A stretch of 64,000 nt of DNA. It comes from an uncultured Clostridia bacterium. GTDB taxonomy: Bacteria > Bacillota > Clostridia > UBA1381. Location: NCBI GenBank assembly GCA_947631235.1, contig CANRKO010000002.1, forward strand, positions 1 through 64,000, in the 5' to 3' direction. Shown in pieces: positions 49,028 through 56,060 of this stretch (position 1 is its first letter; the number at the start of each line of letters is the position of its first letter). Position numbers and translations under genes: made by a program. The notes beneath the pieces were generated by a model. The model was given only the letters and a program-made list of their open reading frames with translations. It was not told where the DNA came from and ran no database searches.

Positions 49028-49468
49028 ATGAGCAGAATAACAGAGCGCGACGCGCGCGGGCACGCGCAAGTCATTGAATATTACAACACTAAAGAGGCGA
49101 TCGACAAATTAGCCGCGTATGAGGACATGGGTATACCGACTGTCGATACAAGCGTATTGACGCACGCCCTCATTGCATACGGAGGCGATACACAGGTGGA
49201 CATGATGATAGAAGAGATGTCAGAGCTGACAAAGGCGTTGTTAAAACAGCGACACACACAACAATTCGGTTGCCAATACGACAGACGCGTAAAGGCGACT
49301 GTCGAGGAAATGGCGGACGTATATATCATGCTGCTACAGATGATACAGATTTCCGGCGAGCCGGACTTATTCGACGAATTTGTGCGCGAGAAAATTTTGC
49401 GCCTTAGCTTGCGGTTGTTCGCGGACGGATTTACGGAGGCGGCGGCGGGAAATGGGTGCGGGGAGTAA
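49028..49468 (+). CDS. MazG-like nucleotide pyrophosphohydrolase
   Basis: The 146-residue helical protein has the metal-binding pattern of all-alpha NTP pyrophosphatases: MIEEMSELTKALLKQRH and VEEMADVYIMLLQM (ExxE and ExxD helices). Phage MazG-like enzymes hydrolyse dNTPs or alarmones. N-terminal residues 1-40 contain AIDKLAAYEDMG, which often precedes such domains in phages. The ribosome site is CGGAGGA. Confidence 0.78.
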   Translation: MSRITERDARGHAQVIEYYNTKEAIDKLAAYEDMGIPTVDTSVLTHALIAYGGDTQVDMMIEEMSELTKALLKQRHTQQFGCQYDRRVKATVEEMADVYIMLLQMIQISGEPDLFDEFVREKILRLSLRLFADGFTEAAAGNGCGE

Positions 49469-49486
49469 GCTTTTAGAGGTAGCAAA

Positions 49487-50272
49487 GTGCTTGAAGTAAT
49501 TTATAGAATTTATGAGGTAGCCGACGAAGAAACGACAGCACGAAACGCAGAACTTGAACGTGATATGGGATTATACCCGAGCAGCAAAGTACATAATACA
49601 GAGCTACTCATGGACTGTAAGATTTGTGATAGCCGCGACCACTTCAAAGAGATTATTAAAAGCGAATATGACAACAAGATAGCCTTTCGATATAGCAAAA
49701 AATTAAAGCCGGGCGACGTTTATTGCATTATCATAGGAGAGCATTGCTACAACACAGAACGTTATTTTAACAAGGTGACTATGACGTGCGACTGCTGCGG
49801 TGCAACGATAGAAACGTACTATGGCAAGGCAATATGTTTCTCGGACTACGAAATCAGACAGAAGTTTTATAACATTCAAGAATATGCAGAAAAAAGGTTT
49901 TGTTGCTATAAGTGTAAAGAAGTTTACGAGGAACGCGTCCGACGACAAATCAAACCCAATGAAGAACAAGAATTTTATATACAAAAGGATATGTTTACAG
50001 AGGATATTGCCGGATATGTTTACAAAATCACAAAAAGATCCACAGGCGAATTTTATGTAGGTCAAACCGTATATGCGCCGGTATTTCGTTGGGGACAACA
50101 TCTTAAAACAGATAGATTTCCAATAAAAAACATTAAGGACTATATATTTGAAGTTATTGAGATTGTACCCAAAAGCGAAAATATCCTTGAACGTGAAAAG
50201 TATTACATTCAAAAACTATACAGAGAAAGTCCACAAAAATCCTTGAACATATCTTGCACAAAAGGAATTTAA
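49487..50272 (+). CDS. GIY-YIG endonuclease
   Basis: The 261-residue protein has a C-terminal GIY-YIG domain (about 185-255): AGYVYKITKRSTGEFYVGQT, the catalytic Arg in FRWGQHL and Glu in LEREKYYIQ. The N-terminal two-thirds contains cysteine pairs (CDCCGATI, CCYKCKEVYEE) likely to bind zinc. It is probably another homing-type nuclease. It starts with GTG behind AGAGGTAG. Its last third is AT-richer than its neighbours, suggesting separate origin. Confidence 0.82.
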   Translation: MLEVIYRIYEVADEETTARNAELERDMGLYPSSKVHNTELLMDCKICDSRDHFKEIIKSEYDNKIAFRYSKKLKPGDVYCIIIGEHCYNTERYFNKVTMTCDCCGATIETYYGKAICFSDYEIRQKFYNIQEYAEKRFCCYKCKEVYEERVRRQIKPNEEQEFYIQKDMFTEDIAGYVYKITKRSTGEFYVGQTVYAPVFRWGQHLKTDRFPIKNIKDYIFEVIEIVPKSENILEREKYYIQKLYRESPQKSLNISCTKGI

Positions 50273-50299
50273 ACGTATCAACAAAGGAGGCGGCGGAAA

Positions 50300-50503
50300 A
50301 TGGCGAATAAAAAATATGTGATTATGCGTCGACAATCTCCCCACACGCGGAACACCGTATGTCCGACGGTTGCGGCAGACGATAACAGGGCAATAAAATC
50401 ATATCAAAAACGCGGCTATAAAATCATCGGACGTGTCAGCTGCAACGAGGGATTTATACCGGATTATGTGGTAACAGACGTTATACATAAGGAGGCAGAG
50501 TAA
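50300..50503 (+). CDS. Small phage protein (67 aa)
   Basis: The 67-residue basic product (MANKKYVIMRRQSPHTRNTV ...) is unrecognised. Its first eight codons and ribosome site are repeated in the gene at 50931, suggesting duplication of a start region. The stop overlaps the next start. Confidence 0.7.
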   Translation: MANKKYVIMRRQSPHTRNTVCPTVAADDNRAIKSYQKRGYKIIGRVSCNEGFIPDYVVTDVIHKEAE

Positions 50504-50916
50504 TGAAAACAGAAACGGTCGAGAGCAGGGCGGTAACGATTGCCGCAAAGGTTTTACAGGCTGCCGGCGTTTGCCGTTACGACGATTTTAATAAATGTCG
50601 TAGGGTTTATGTAAATGAAACCGTTTGCGATAAATGTATACGGTCGTGGCTGATTGCAAAAGCAAAAGATGAATTAAAAAAAGAGAATGTGAAAAAAACG
50701 GTAACGGTGCCGCCGTTACGGGCGTGTCCGCTCTGCGGCGGTAAGGCGACAATCGACGTACTATACAGCGACGGGTTATATTATGCGCAGGGACGATGTG
50801 AAAATTGTCAAGCAATCGGCTACTCCCGCGAAAACAAAGGCAAGATAAACGCCTGTCGTGCAGCGACGATCCAATGGAACACGAATGATGTAAGTATTCC
50901 CGACAACCGGAAGTAA
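50503..50916 (+). CDS. Lar-like zinc-finger protein
   Basis: The C-terminal part of this 137-residue protein (about 75-130) has LRACPLCGGKATIDVLYSDG, then RCENCQAIGYS and an ending AATIQWNTN, the layout of Lar restriction-alleviation family domains. The N-terminal half has two more cysteine pairs (CRYDDFNKC, CDKCIRSW). Lar in Rac prophage relieves type I restriction; whether this one does is not known. Confidence 0.72.
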   Translation: MKTETVESRAVTIAAKVLQAAGVCRYDDFNKCRRVYVNETVCDKCIRSWLIAKAKDELKKENVKKTVTVPPLRACPLCGGKATIDVLYSDGLYYAQGRCENCQAIGYSRENKGKINACRAATIQWNTNDVSIPDNRK

Positions 50917-50930
50917 GGCGGTAAGAGAAA

Positions 50931-51092
50931 ATGGCGAATAAAAAATATGTGATTACATGGCGTTCAAAAATCATTCGCTGTCCGGTAAAGGCGGAGCGCG
51001 AGTGTGAAAATTGCCACGCTTACGGTCACGTTTACGAAAAACAGCGGCGGCGTGTGGTCAAAGACGATGTGAGTTATGAAAATGATTGCTGA
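50931..51092 (+). CDS. Small phage protein (53 aa)
   Basis: The 53-residue product begins MANKKYVITWRSKIIRCPVK and contains CENCHAYGHVYEK, a possible metal site. Its start region is nearly identical at DNA level to that of the gene at 50300. Confidence 0.62.
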   Translation: MANKKYVITWRSKIIRCPVKAERECENCHAYGHVYEKQRRRVVKDDVSYENDC

Positions 51093-51116
51093 CGCAAAAC
51101 GAAAGGAGCGGGGAGC

Positions 51117-51299
51117 ATGAAAAACATTGATGTGGTATGCACGATAAAGGAGCGGTCGGTCGTGGAAGGAAATCCTATCCGCGTTAAGAACGACGTGAAC
51201 AACGACAGCGTGGTTATCATCGAGGCGGACGGCAAGGAGTACAAGGTTGACGGTGAAGAATTAAAGATGGCGGTCAACAAATGTATGCGCTGGAATTAA
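51117..51299 (+). CDS. Small phage protein (60 aa)
   Basis: The 60-residue beta-rich product has VRVKNDVNNDSVVIIEADGK-like alternating strands (KNDVNNDSVVIIEADGKEYK) and a short C-terminal helix. No family recognised. The ribosome site AAAGGAGCGGGG is strong. Confidence 0.68.
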   Translation: MKNIDVVCTIKERSVVEGNPIRVKNDVNNDSVVIIEADGKEYKVDGEELKMAVNKCMRWN

Positions 51300-51313
51300 G
51301 GCGGTGAGCGAAT

Positions 51314-51469
51314 ATGCAAAAACGAAATTTAACACGGCGCGAGAAAATATTTGTTGCGTCACGCGGACTTAAGCCCGAAAACTGGTACATAGTCAAGGAA
51401 ACGGACGAGTATTATCAACTCGTCAGCAAAGCCGGCGCGACGCGCTTGCTATGGAAGGACAAGCAGTGA
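51314..51469 (+). CDS. DUF6906-like small phage protein (51 aa)
   Basis: The 51-residue product has LTRREKIFVASRGLKPENWY and IVKETDEYYQLVSKAG, the pattern of short phage proteins grouped as DUF6906 (a Lys/Arg-rich helix followed by GLdPenWlvvk). No role is known. Its stop overlaps the next start (TGATG). Confidence 0.65.
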   Translation: MQKRNLTRREKIFVASRGLKPENWYIVKETDEYYQLVSKAGATRLLWKDKQ

Positions 51470-51708
51470 TGGACGCCCGACGCATAGCGGAATTGAAACA
51501 GGTGGCTAATCGGCTGTCGGATCTGTTGATTGACGACGCTGATAAATTCGTTATAAGGTGTGCAATGCTATACAGCGGCGGCAAATGCACAAAAAAAGAA
51601 TATCACATTATAATAAGCCTATGCGATGTGTACAGCATGGTAAAAACGGGCGATATGAGCCGCGCCGAGGCGGTCGAAAAGCAGCGCGAGTTACTGCGTA
51701 GCGAGTGA
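51469..51708 (+). CDS. Small helical phage protein (79 aa)
   Basis: The all-helical 79-residue product (MDARRIAELKQVANRLSDLL ... SRAEAVEKQRELLRS) is unrecognised. The ATG at 51469 overlaps the preceding stop and has GGAAGGAC upstream. It is the last gene before a hairpin. Confidence 0.68.
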   Translation: MDARRIAELKQVANRLSDLLIDDADKFVIRCAMLYSGGKCTKKEYHIIISLCDVYSMVKTGDMSRAEAVEKQRELLRSE

Positions 51709-51737
51709 GTTTCTACTATATAATAAATCAAAATCCA

Positions 51738-51758
51738 AAGCGCCCACACGGGGCGCTT
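51738..51758 (+). terminator. Hairpin ending the early/middle gene run
   Basis: AAGCGCCC and GGGCGCTT pair around a 5-base loop. The following T-run is short, so termination may be partial. Confidence 0.5.
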
Positions 51759-51811
51759 AGGGGTTTATACGTAATATTAACAAATCAACCACAATACTAA
51801 AGGTGATTATT

Positions 51812-52657
51812 ATGGCAAAAAGAAAAAAGGGCGGGCGCACGGTTCAGAGGGAACGCCGAATATACCACGGTAATTATTTAGATGTTCATGTTTTCCCTGT
51901 TTTCAGAAAAGCGGGAAAGAGATGTAAACGGTATCGGGAAAGCTCCGAAGTACAAAAAAAGCTAAATCAGAAATATAGAGAGTTCAGGATAACATATTTG
52001 ATAAATGAAAATTTTGTAGAAAATGATTTAGAGATGTGTTTTGGGTTTGATGATGAATATCTGCCGAAATATTATGCGGACGTTCAGAGGGTAGTGCGTA
52101 ATTTTATTCGCAGGGTAAAACGATACAGAATGAAAAACTTTTTGCCGGAATTAAAATATTTATACGTGATAGAAAAAGGAAAAGAGAATGGACGTTGGCA
52201 TATACATATGCTTTTAAGCGGTGATATGGATCGCGATATGTTAGAAAAAATGTGGGGGTTAGGATATGCGCACACTTTCAGAGTAAAATTCGATGATGAT
52301 GAGGGACTGAAAGGGTTAGCAAAATACAAAGTCAAAGAGCCGGAAACAGAGATAGAGAACATAGACGAAAAAGTCCGTAGATGGGCGTCAAGTAAAAATC
52401 TGAAACAGCCGAAGATCCCGAAAGACCGTGACGGGTTCATCAGTAAGCAAACGGCAAAAGATATTCGGGAGGGCAACGTTACGGAGCGAGAAATAGAGCG
52501 GCTATATCCGGGTTATACAGTTACGACAGTTGAGCCGCTTTTCAATAATGTAAACGCGGGCGAATATTTGACAATTCGCTTACGGAAAACAGAAACGAGC
52601 AGAGAGGCAAAGGAAATAATAGGCGATGTCAAGCGACGATCACGCCGTAATGAATAA
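51812..52657 (+). CDS. HUH rolling-circle replication initiator
   Basis: The 281-residue protein has the HUH pair in NGRWHIHMLLSGDMDRDML (His130, His132), an upstream strand matching motif 1 (DLEMCFGFDDEY), and a Tyr-xx-Lys motif in GLAKYKVKEPE (Tyr172, Lys175) for the nicking tyrosine. This is the rolling-circle Rep architecture found in plasmids, ssDNA phages and some Firmicutes prophages. It is the only replication-initiation protein recognised in the prophage part of the window. The start ATG follows AAAGGTGAT. Confidence 0.8.
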   Translation: MAKRKKGGRTVQRERRIYHGNYLDVHVFPVFRKAGKRCKRYRESSEVQKKLNQKYREFRITYLINENFVENDLEMCFGFDDEYLPKYYADVQRVVRNFIRRVKRYRMKNFLPELKYLYVIEKGKENGRWHIHMLLSGDMDRDMLEKMWGLGYAHTFRVKFDDDEGLKGLAKYKVKEPETEIENIDEKVRRWASSKNLKQPKIPKDRDGFISKQTAKDIREGNVTEREIERLYPGYTVTTVEPLFNNVNAGEYLTIRLRKTETSREAKEIIGDVKRRSRRNE

Positions 52658-52721
52658 ATTTCAGCCGTGAGAGTGCGGCTTTAGTTTGCGTAGAGGAAAT
52701 AATAAAAAAAGGAGTGCGGAA

Positions 52722-53144
52722 ATGACAAAGAAAGAATTAGAGCAATATCGCTCCGTGGTCGCGGAGATACGCGAAACGGAGGAAAGGATAAAGGAAAATA
52801 CGGTTACGGACACTGTTAGCGGCTCGGATGCTGAATTTCCGTACACAAAGCACTCTATGAGCGTCGCGGGGCTTGAAAAGAACGAATACAACAACGTGCT
52901 CATGTCGCGGCGTAACAAGCTGCAACGGCAGCGGCGGAAAGTTGAAAGGTATGTTGACGGTATCGAGGACAGCTTTACGCGGCGGATATTTCGTATGAGA
53001 TACATAGAGGGTGAGGTGCGTCCGTCGTGGCAGTGGATTGCGTTTAAAGTGGGCGGCGGAAACAGCGCGGACGGAACGCGAAAAAGGCATGACAGATTTT
53101 TGGGAAAATTATTGACAAAAAAAAAGAAATATGATATATTGTAG
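52722..53144 (+). CDS. Late transcription regulator (ArpU/RinA-like)
   Basis: The 140-residue protein has a helical N-terminus (MTKKELEQYRSVVAEIRETE) and a sigma-like C-terminal part (IEDSFTRRIFRMRYIEGEVR, SWQWIAFKVGGGNSADGTRK) typical of ArpU/RinA-type regulators. These stand just before the terminase genes and switch on late transcription. Here one moron gene lies between it and terS. The ATG at 52722 follows AAAGGAG. Confidence 0.78.
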   Translation: MTKKELEQYRSVVAEIRETEERIKENTVTDTVSGSDAEFPYTKHSMSVAGLEKNEYNNVLMSRRNKLQRQRRKVERYVDGIEDSFTRRIFRMRYIEGEVRPSWQWIAFKVGGGNSADGTRKRHDRFLGKLLTKKKKYDIL

Positions 53145-53207
53145 ATAACAAAGGAGCGGTTTTGACCGTTCCGCAAGTTCAGCAAAAGTTAGTATAAAAC
53201 TAACGCA

Positions 53208-53243
53208 GCCGCCCTATTTGCGAGATGGGGCGGCTTATTTTTT
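53208..53243 (+). terminator. Terminator after the late regulator
   Basis: GCCGCCC (53208-53214) and GGGCGGC (53228-53234) pair, followed by TTATTTTTT. A smaller repeat GTTAGT/ACTAAC lies just upstream. Confidence 0.82.
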
Positions 53244-53309
53244 GATATTCTTTATTATTTCAAGAATTATGTATAATTCAATCAGTCTAATTAAAATACC
53301 AATATCCAT
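53235..53309 (-). CDS. Candidate 24-residue membrane peptide on the opposite strand
   Basis: An ATG at 53309 with AAGGGGGTG seven bases upstream opens a 24-codon frame, MDIGILIRLIELYIILEI and then a Lys/Asn end, strongly hydrophobic with a basic tail. A promoter (53392-53420) and a leader hairpin (53368-53385) precede it. This arrangement resembles type I toxin peptides of phages, but no antisense RNA is proven and no family match is claimed. Confidence 0.5.
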   Translation of the reverse strand: MDIGILIRLIELYIILEIIKNIKK

Positions 53310-53367
53310 AATTGACACCCCCTTTACTGAGAGTGTCGGAACAGCCGCCGCCGCTCCTATGTTACCA

Positions 53368-53385
53368 GCCGTAATTTCTTACGGC
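53368..53385 (-). other. Leader hairpin of the small peptide gene
   Basis: GCCGTAA and TTACGGC pair perfectly around four bases, between the promoter and the ribosome site. Confidence 0.5.
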
Positions 53386-53391
53386 AAAATC

Positions 53392-53420
53392 AGTATATCA
53401 TACAAAAAACCATATTACAA
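53392..53420 (-). promoter_or_regulatory. Promoter of the small peptide gene
   Basis: On the minus strand TTGTAA (53415-53420), 17-bp spacer, TATACT (53392-53397). The rest of the 53421-53715 gap shows no convincing gene; a TATAAT at 53473 lacks a well-spaced -35. Confidence 0.6.
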
Positions 53421-53715
53421 CAAATTTTTTAAAAATTTTAAAAGTTGTCCGTTTTGTCCGTTTTTTCTGTGTTATAATTCAAAATGGGAAAAGTATAAAG
53501 AGATTACAAGAGATGAGCGCAATCGGCGCGAAAATCCTTTCATCGGCGCGGGCGAGTTTTCCCGACAGGGTTTCAACCCGCGCCGGACTTTTGTTGTGTA
53601 ATGGACTACTTTGGACTACCTCGACGCGTATACGCCCGCGCGCGATAATTGAAAAAACACGCTCGGTGGCGGAATGAGGTAATCCATATACAAAAGATTG
53701 AGAGAATACACTATA

Positions 53716-53743
53716 TTGACAAAACAATATTTTGTTGTATAAT
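53716..53743 (+). promoter_or_regulatory. Promoter of the moron gene
   Basis: Consensus TTGACA (53716-53721), 16-bp spacer, TATAAT (53738-53743). Confidence 0.8.
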
Positions 53744-53779
53744 TAAATATAATAGTATTTTTTGGAAGGTGATATACAA

Positions 53780-54298
53780 ATGGAAGATTATACCAAATCT
53801 ATTCTTAAAACCGATTATGCATATAAAGATTTTAAGGACTTTGAAGAGTTTAGGGAAAACAAGGTTGAAGAATATACACATGTTGATACAGATGGACTAT
53901 TAAAAGAAAAACAGCGATTTCAGGTTTATCAGTACTACAATGAAAATAAAGATGTCATGTCTCTTTCAAGAGACAGCATATCTATTATGACCTCTCTAGT
54001 GTCAATATTTGCAATAGTAATTACATTGTGCGATGACGTTGCTATCAAAAAATTTTTGAGTATTCCTGTCGCTATTCTAGCTTTATTGACGGCTGTTTTT
54101 TGGATATGGTCACTTTTCGATAGAAGACAGGAAAATAAAAGAATACAGACCTGTATTCAATATAAAATAGCGATACAATGTATAGATACAATATTAGCTG
54201 AGCGTATGCATGGCGAAGAGGGGAATGAACATATTAGCGCATTTAACGAAAAAGATGATGTAAGGCAATTTGTAGTTACGTTGAAAGAAAAGAAATAA
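53780..54298 (+). CDS. Two-helix membrane protein, lysogeny moron
   Basis: The 172-residue protein has a charged N-terminus (MEDYTKSILKTDYAYKDFKD), two adjacent membrane helices (SIMTSLVSIFAIVITLC and SIPVAILALLTAVFWIWSLF) and a cytoplasmic helical C-terminus. It is AT-rich compared with the terminase genes, has its own promoter and terminator, and sits between the late regulator and terS, a common site for genes expressed in lysogens. The two-helix design resembles SLATT-like effectors, but no enzymatic partner is nearby. Confidence 0.72.
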   Translation: MEDYTKSILKTDYAYKDFKDFEEFRENKVEEYTHVDTDGLLKEKQRFQVYQYYNENKDVMSLSRDSISIMTSLVSIFAIVITLCDDVAIKKFLSIPVAILALLTAVFWIWSLFDRRQENKRIQTCIQYKIAIQCIDTILAERMHGEEGNEHISAFNEKDDVRQFVVTLKEKK

Positions 54299-54312
54299 TA
54301 TATAAGTGTTAT

Positions 54313-54342
54313 AAAAACAGTCTGCATAGGCTGTTTTTAATA
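54313..54342 (+). terminator. Terminator of the moron gene
   Basis: AAAAACAG (54313-54320) and CTGTTTTT (54331-54338) pair, ending in a T-rich tract. It isolates the moron from the structural operon. Confidence 0.75.
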
Positions 54343-54364
54343 TTTTATAAGGGGGGGCGGCAAA

Positions 54365-54817
54365 ATGGCGCTGACAGGGAAGAAAAAGCGATTTTTTGAT
54401 GAATACATAATCGACCGCAACGGGGCGCGCGCCGCCGCTGCCGCCGGATATGCGCCCGGGAGCGCAAAGCAGAGGGCGTACAAGCTGTTACGCGATGAGG
54501 ACGTCGCCGCAGCCGTTAAAGAATGGGACGAACAGCAGCACGAGGAAAAGACCGCCGAGCGCAACGAGGTGATTGAGTTTTTGACCGAGGTAATGCGCGG
54601 TGAAAACGAGGTCGAGAACATCCCTATATTTGTCGGCGACGGTGAGCAAAAGTTCAAGAAAGGTTTGCCGTCAGCAAAAGACAGGCTTAAAGCGGCGGAA
54701 ATGCTCGGCAAGTATTACGGCATGTTTACCGACAAAACGCAAATTGAGGGCGTAGAACCCGTTACAATCATAAACGACATACCTCGAAGGGGTGATAACG
54801 TTGGAAAGACTGACTGA
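54365..54817 (+). CDS. terS: Terminase small subunit
   Basis: The 150-residue protein has the Terminase_2 layout: TGKKKRFFDEYIIDRNGARA, AAAAGYAPGSAKQRAYKLL and an oligomerisation helix. It binds the packaging start site and loads the large subunit. It overlaps terL by 17 bp. An odd G7 run sits just before its ATG. Confidence 0.87.
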   Translation: MALTGKKKRFFDEYIIDRNGARAAAAAGYAPGSAKQRAYKLLRDEDVAAAVKEWDEQQHEEKTAERNEVIEFLTEVMRGENEVENIPIFVGDGEQKFKKGLPSAKDRLKAAEMLGKYYGMFTDKTQIEGVEPVTIINDIPRRGDNVGKTD

Positions 54818-56060
54818 CGTTATCGCTCCTTCGTTTTATGATTTATATTACGATGTGACGGAAAACGCTCACACGCACTACTGGCTGAAAGGCGGGCGCG
54901 GAAGTACAAAGTCGTCGTTTGTGTCGGTGATGATAATACTCGGAATAATGGGCGACGCGGCGGCAAACGCCGTCGTGATACGCAAGGTAAAGGACAATCT
55001 GCGCGACACCGTATATAGTCAGCTATTATGGGCGATTGACAAATTAGGCGCGGCGCACTTATGGCAGGAGAAATTAAGTCCTATGGAGCTTGTGTATCTC
55101 CCTACGGGGCAGCGTATCTTATTTCGCGGCGCGGACAAGCCGCAGAAATTGAAATCGACAAAGGTCAAGAAAGGATATATCAAATACATCTGGTACGAGG
55201 AATTAGCCGAGTTTGGCGGCATGGCGGAAATACGCTCCATAAACCAATCGCTAATGCGCGGCGGCAACGGGTTTGTAGTGTTTTATTCGTATAACCCGCC
55301 GCAGTCAAAGCGCAACTGGGTAAACAAAGAGGCGTTGACGGAGCGGAAAGACAGGATCGTACATCACAGCACATATATTGACGTTCCGGCTGAGTGGTTA
55401 GGTAAAGATTTTATAAGAGAGGCAGAGCACTTGAAAAAAACAAAACCTGAATTATACGAGCATGAATATCTCGGCTATGCGACAGGCACGGGCGGCGAGG
55501 TATTCACAAACATTACACAGCGGCGGATTACCGACACGGAAATAGCGGCGTTCGACCGAATAAAACGCGGCGTCGATTTCGGTTACGCGTCCGATCCGTT
55601 TGCGTATATCGTCGCGCACTACGACAAAAAACGGCGGCGGTTATATATCTTCGACGAGATATACAAAACCGGATTGTCAAACAGGCGGGCGGCGGAAATG
55701 ATTAACGCAAAACGCGCATACAGCCAGCCAATTATATGTGACAGCGCAGAGCCTAAGTCAATCGCGGAATTACGCGGGTACGGGTTACGTGTACGCGGCG
55801 CGAAAAAAGGCCCTGACAGCGTGGAGTACGGCATTAAATTTTTACAGTCATTAGAGGAAATTATAATCGACAATGAGAGATGTCCGAACGCGGCGGCGGA
55901 GTTTTACAACTATGCGCTTGAACCGGACGGTAACGACGGGTTTCGAGCGGAATATCCCGACAAGGATAACCACACTATTGACGCGGCACGGTACGCGTTA
56001 GAGGACGAAATAACGATGAGAAAGGCAAAGATATATTCACGGAAGGAGTTTGGAATATGA
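54801..56060 (+). CDS. terL: Terminase large subunit (PBSX type)
   Basis: The 419-residue packaging motor has Walker A GGRGSTKSS near residue 31, Walker B YIWYEELAEF, the coupling motif and the C-terminal RNase H-like nuclease with RGVDFGYASDP and an acidic end DKDNHTIDAARYALED. TTG at 54801 is preferred because AAGGGG lies seven bases upstream; a GTG at 54792 falls inside that ribosome site. Its stop overlaps the portal start. Confidence 0.92.
   Translation: MERLTDVIAPSFYDLYYDVTENAHTHYWLKGGRGSTKSSFVSVMIILGIMGDAAANAVVIRKVKDNLRDTVYSQLLWAIDKLGAAHLWQEKLSPMELVYLPTGQRILFRGADKPQKLKSTKVKKGYIKYIWYEELAEFGGMAEIRSINQSLMRGGNGFVVFYSYNPPQSKRNWVNKEALTERKDRIVHHSTYIDVPAEWLGKDFIREAEHLKKTKPELYEHEYLGYATGTGGEVFTNITQRRITDTEIAAFDRIKRGVDFGYASDPFAYIVAHYDKKRRRLYIFDEIYKTGLSNRRAAEMINAKRAYSQPIICDSAEPKSIAELRGYGLRVRGAKKGPDSVEYGIKFLQSLEEIIIDNERCPNAAAEFYNYALEPDGNDGFRAEYPDKDNHTIDAARYALEDEITMRKAKIYSRKEFGI

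Noticed and set aside
53218-53601. Plus-strand protein of 127 residues
   Set aside because: No ribosome site, composition unlike neighbours, and it crosses the late-regulator terminator and the opposite-strand peptide unit.
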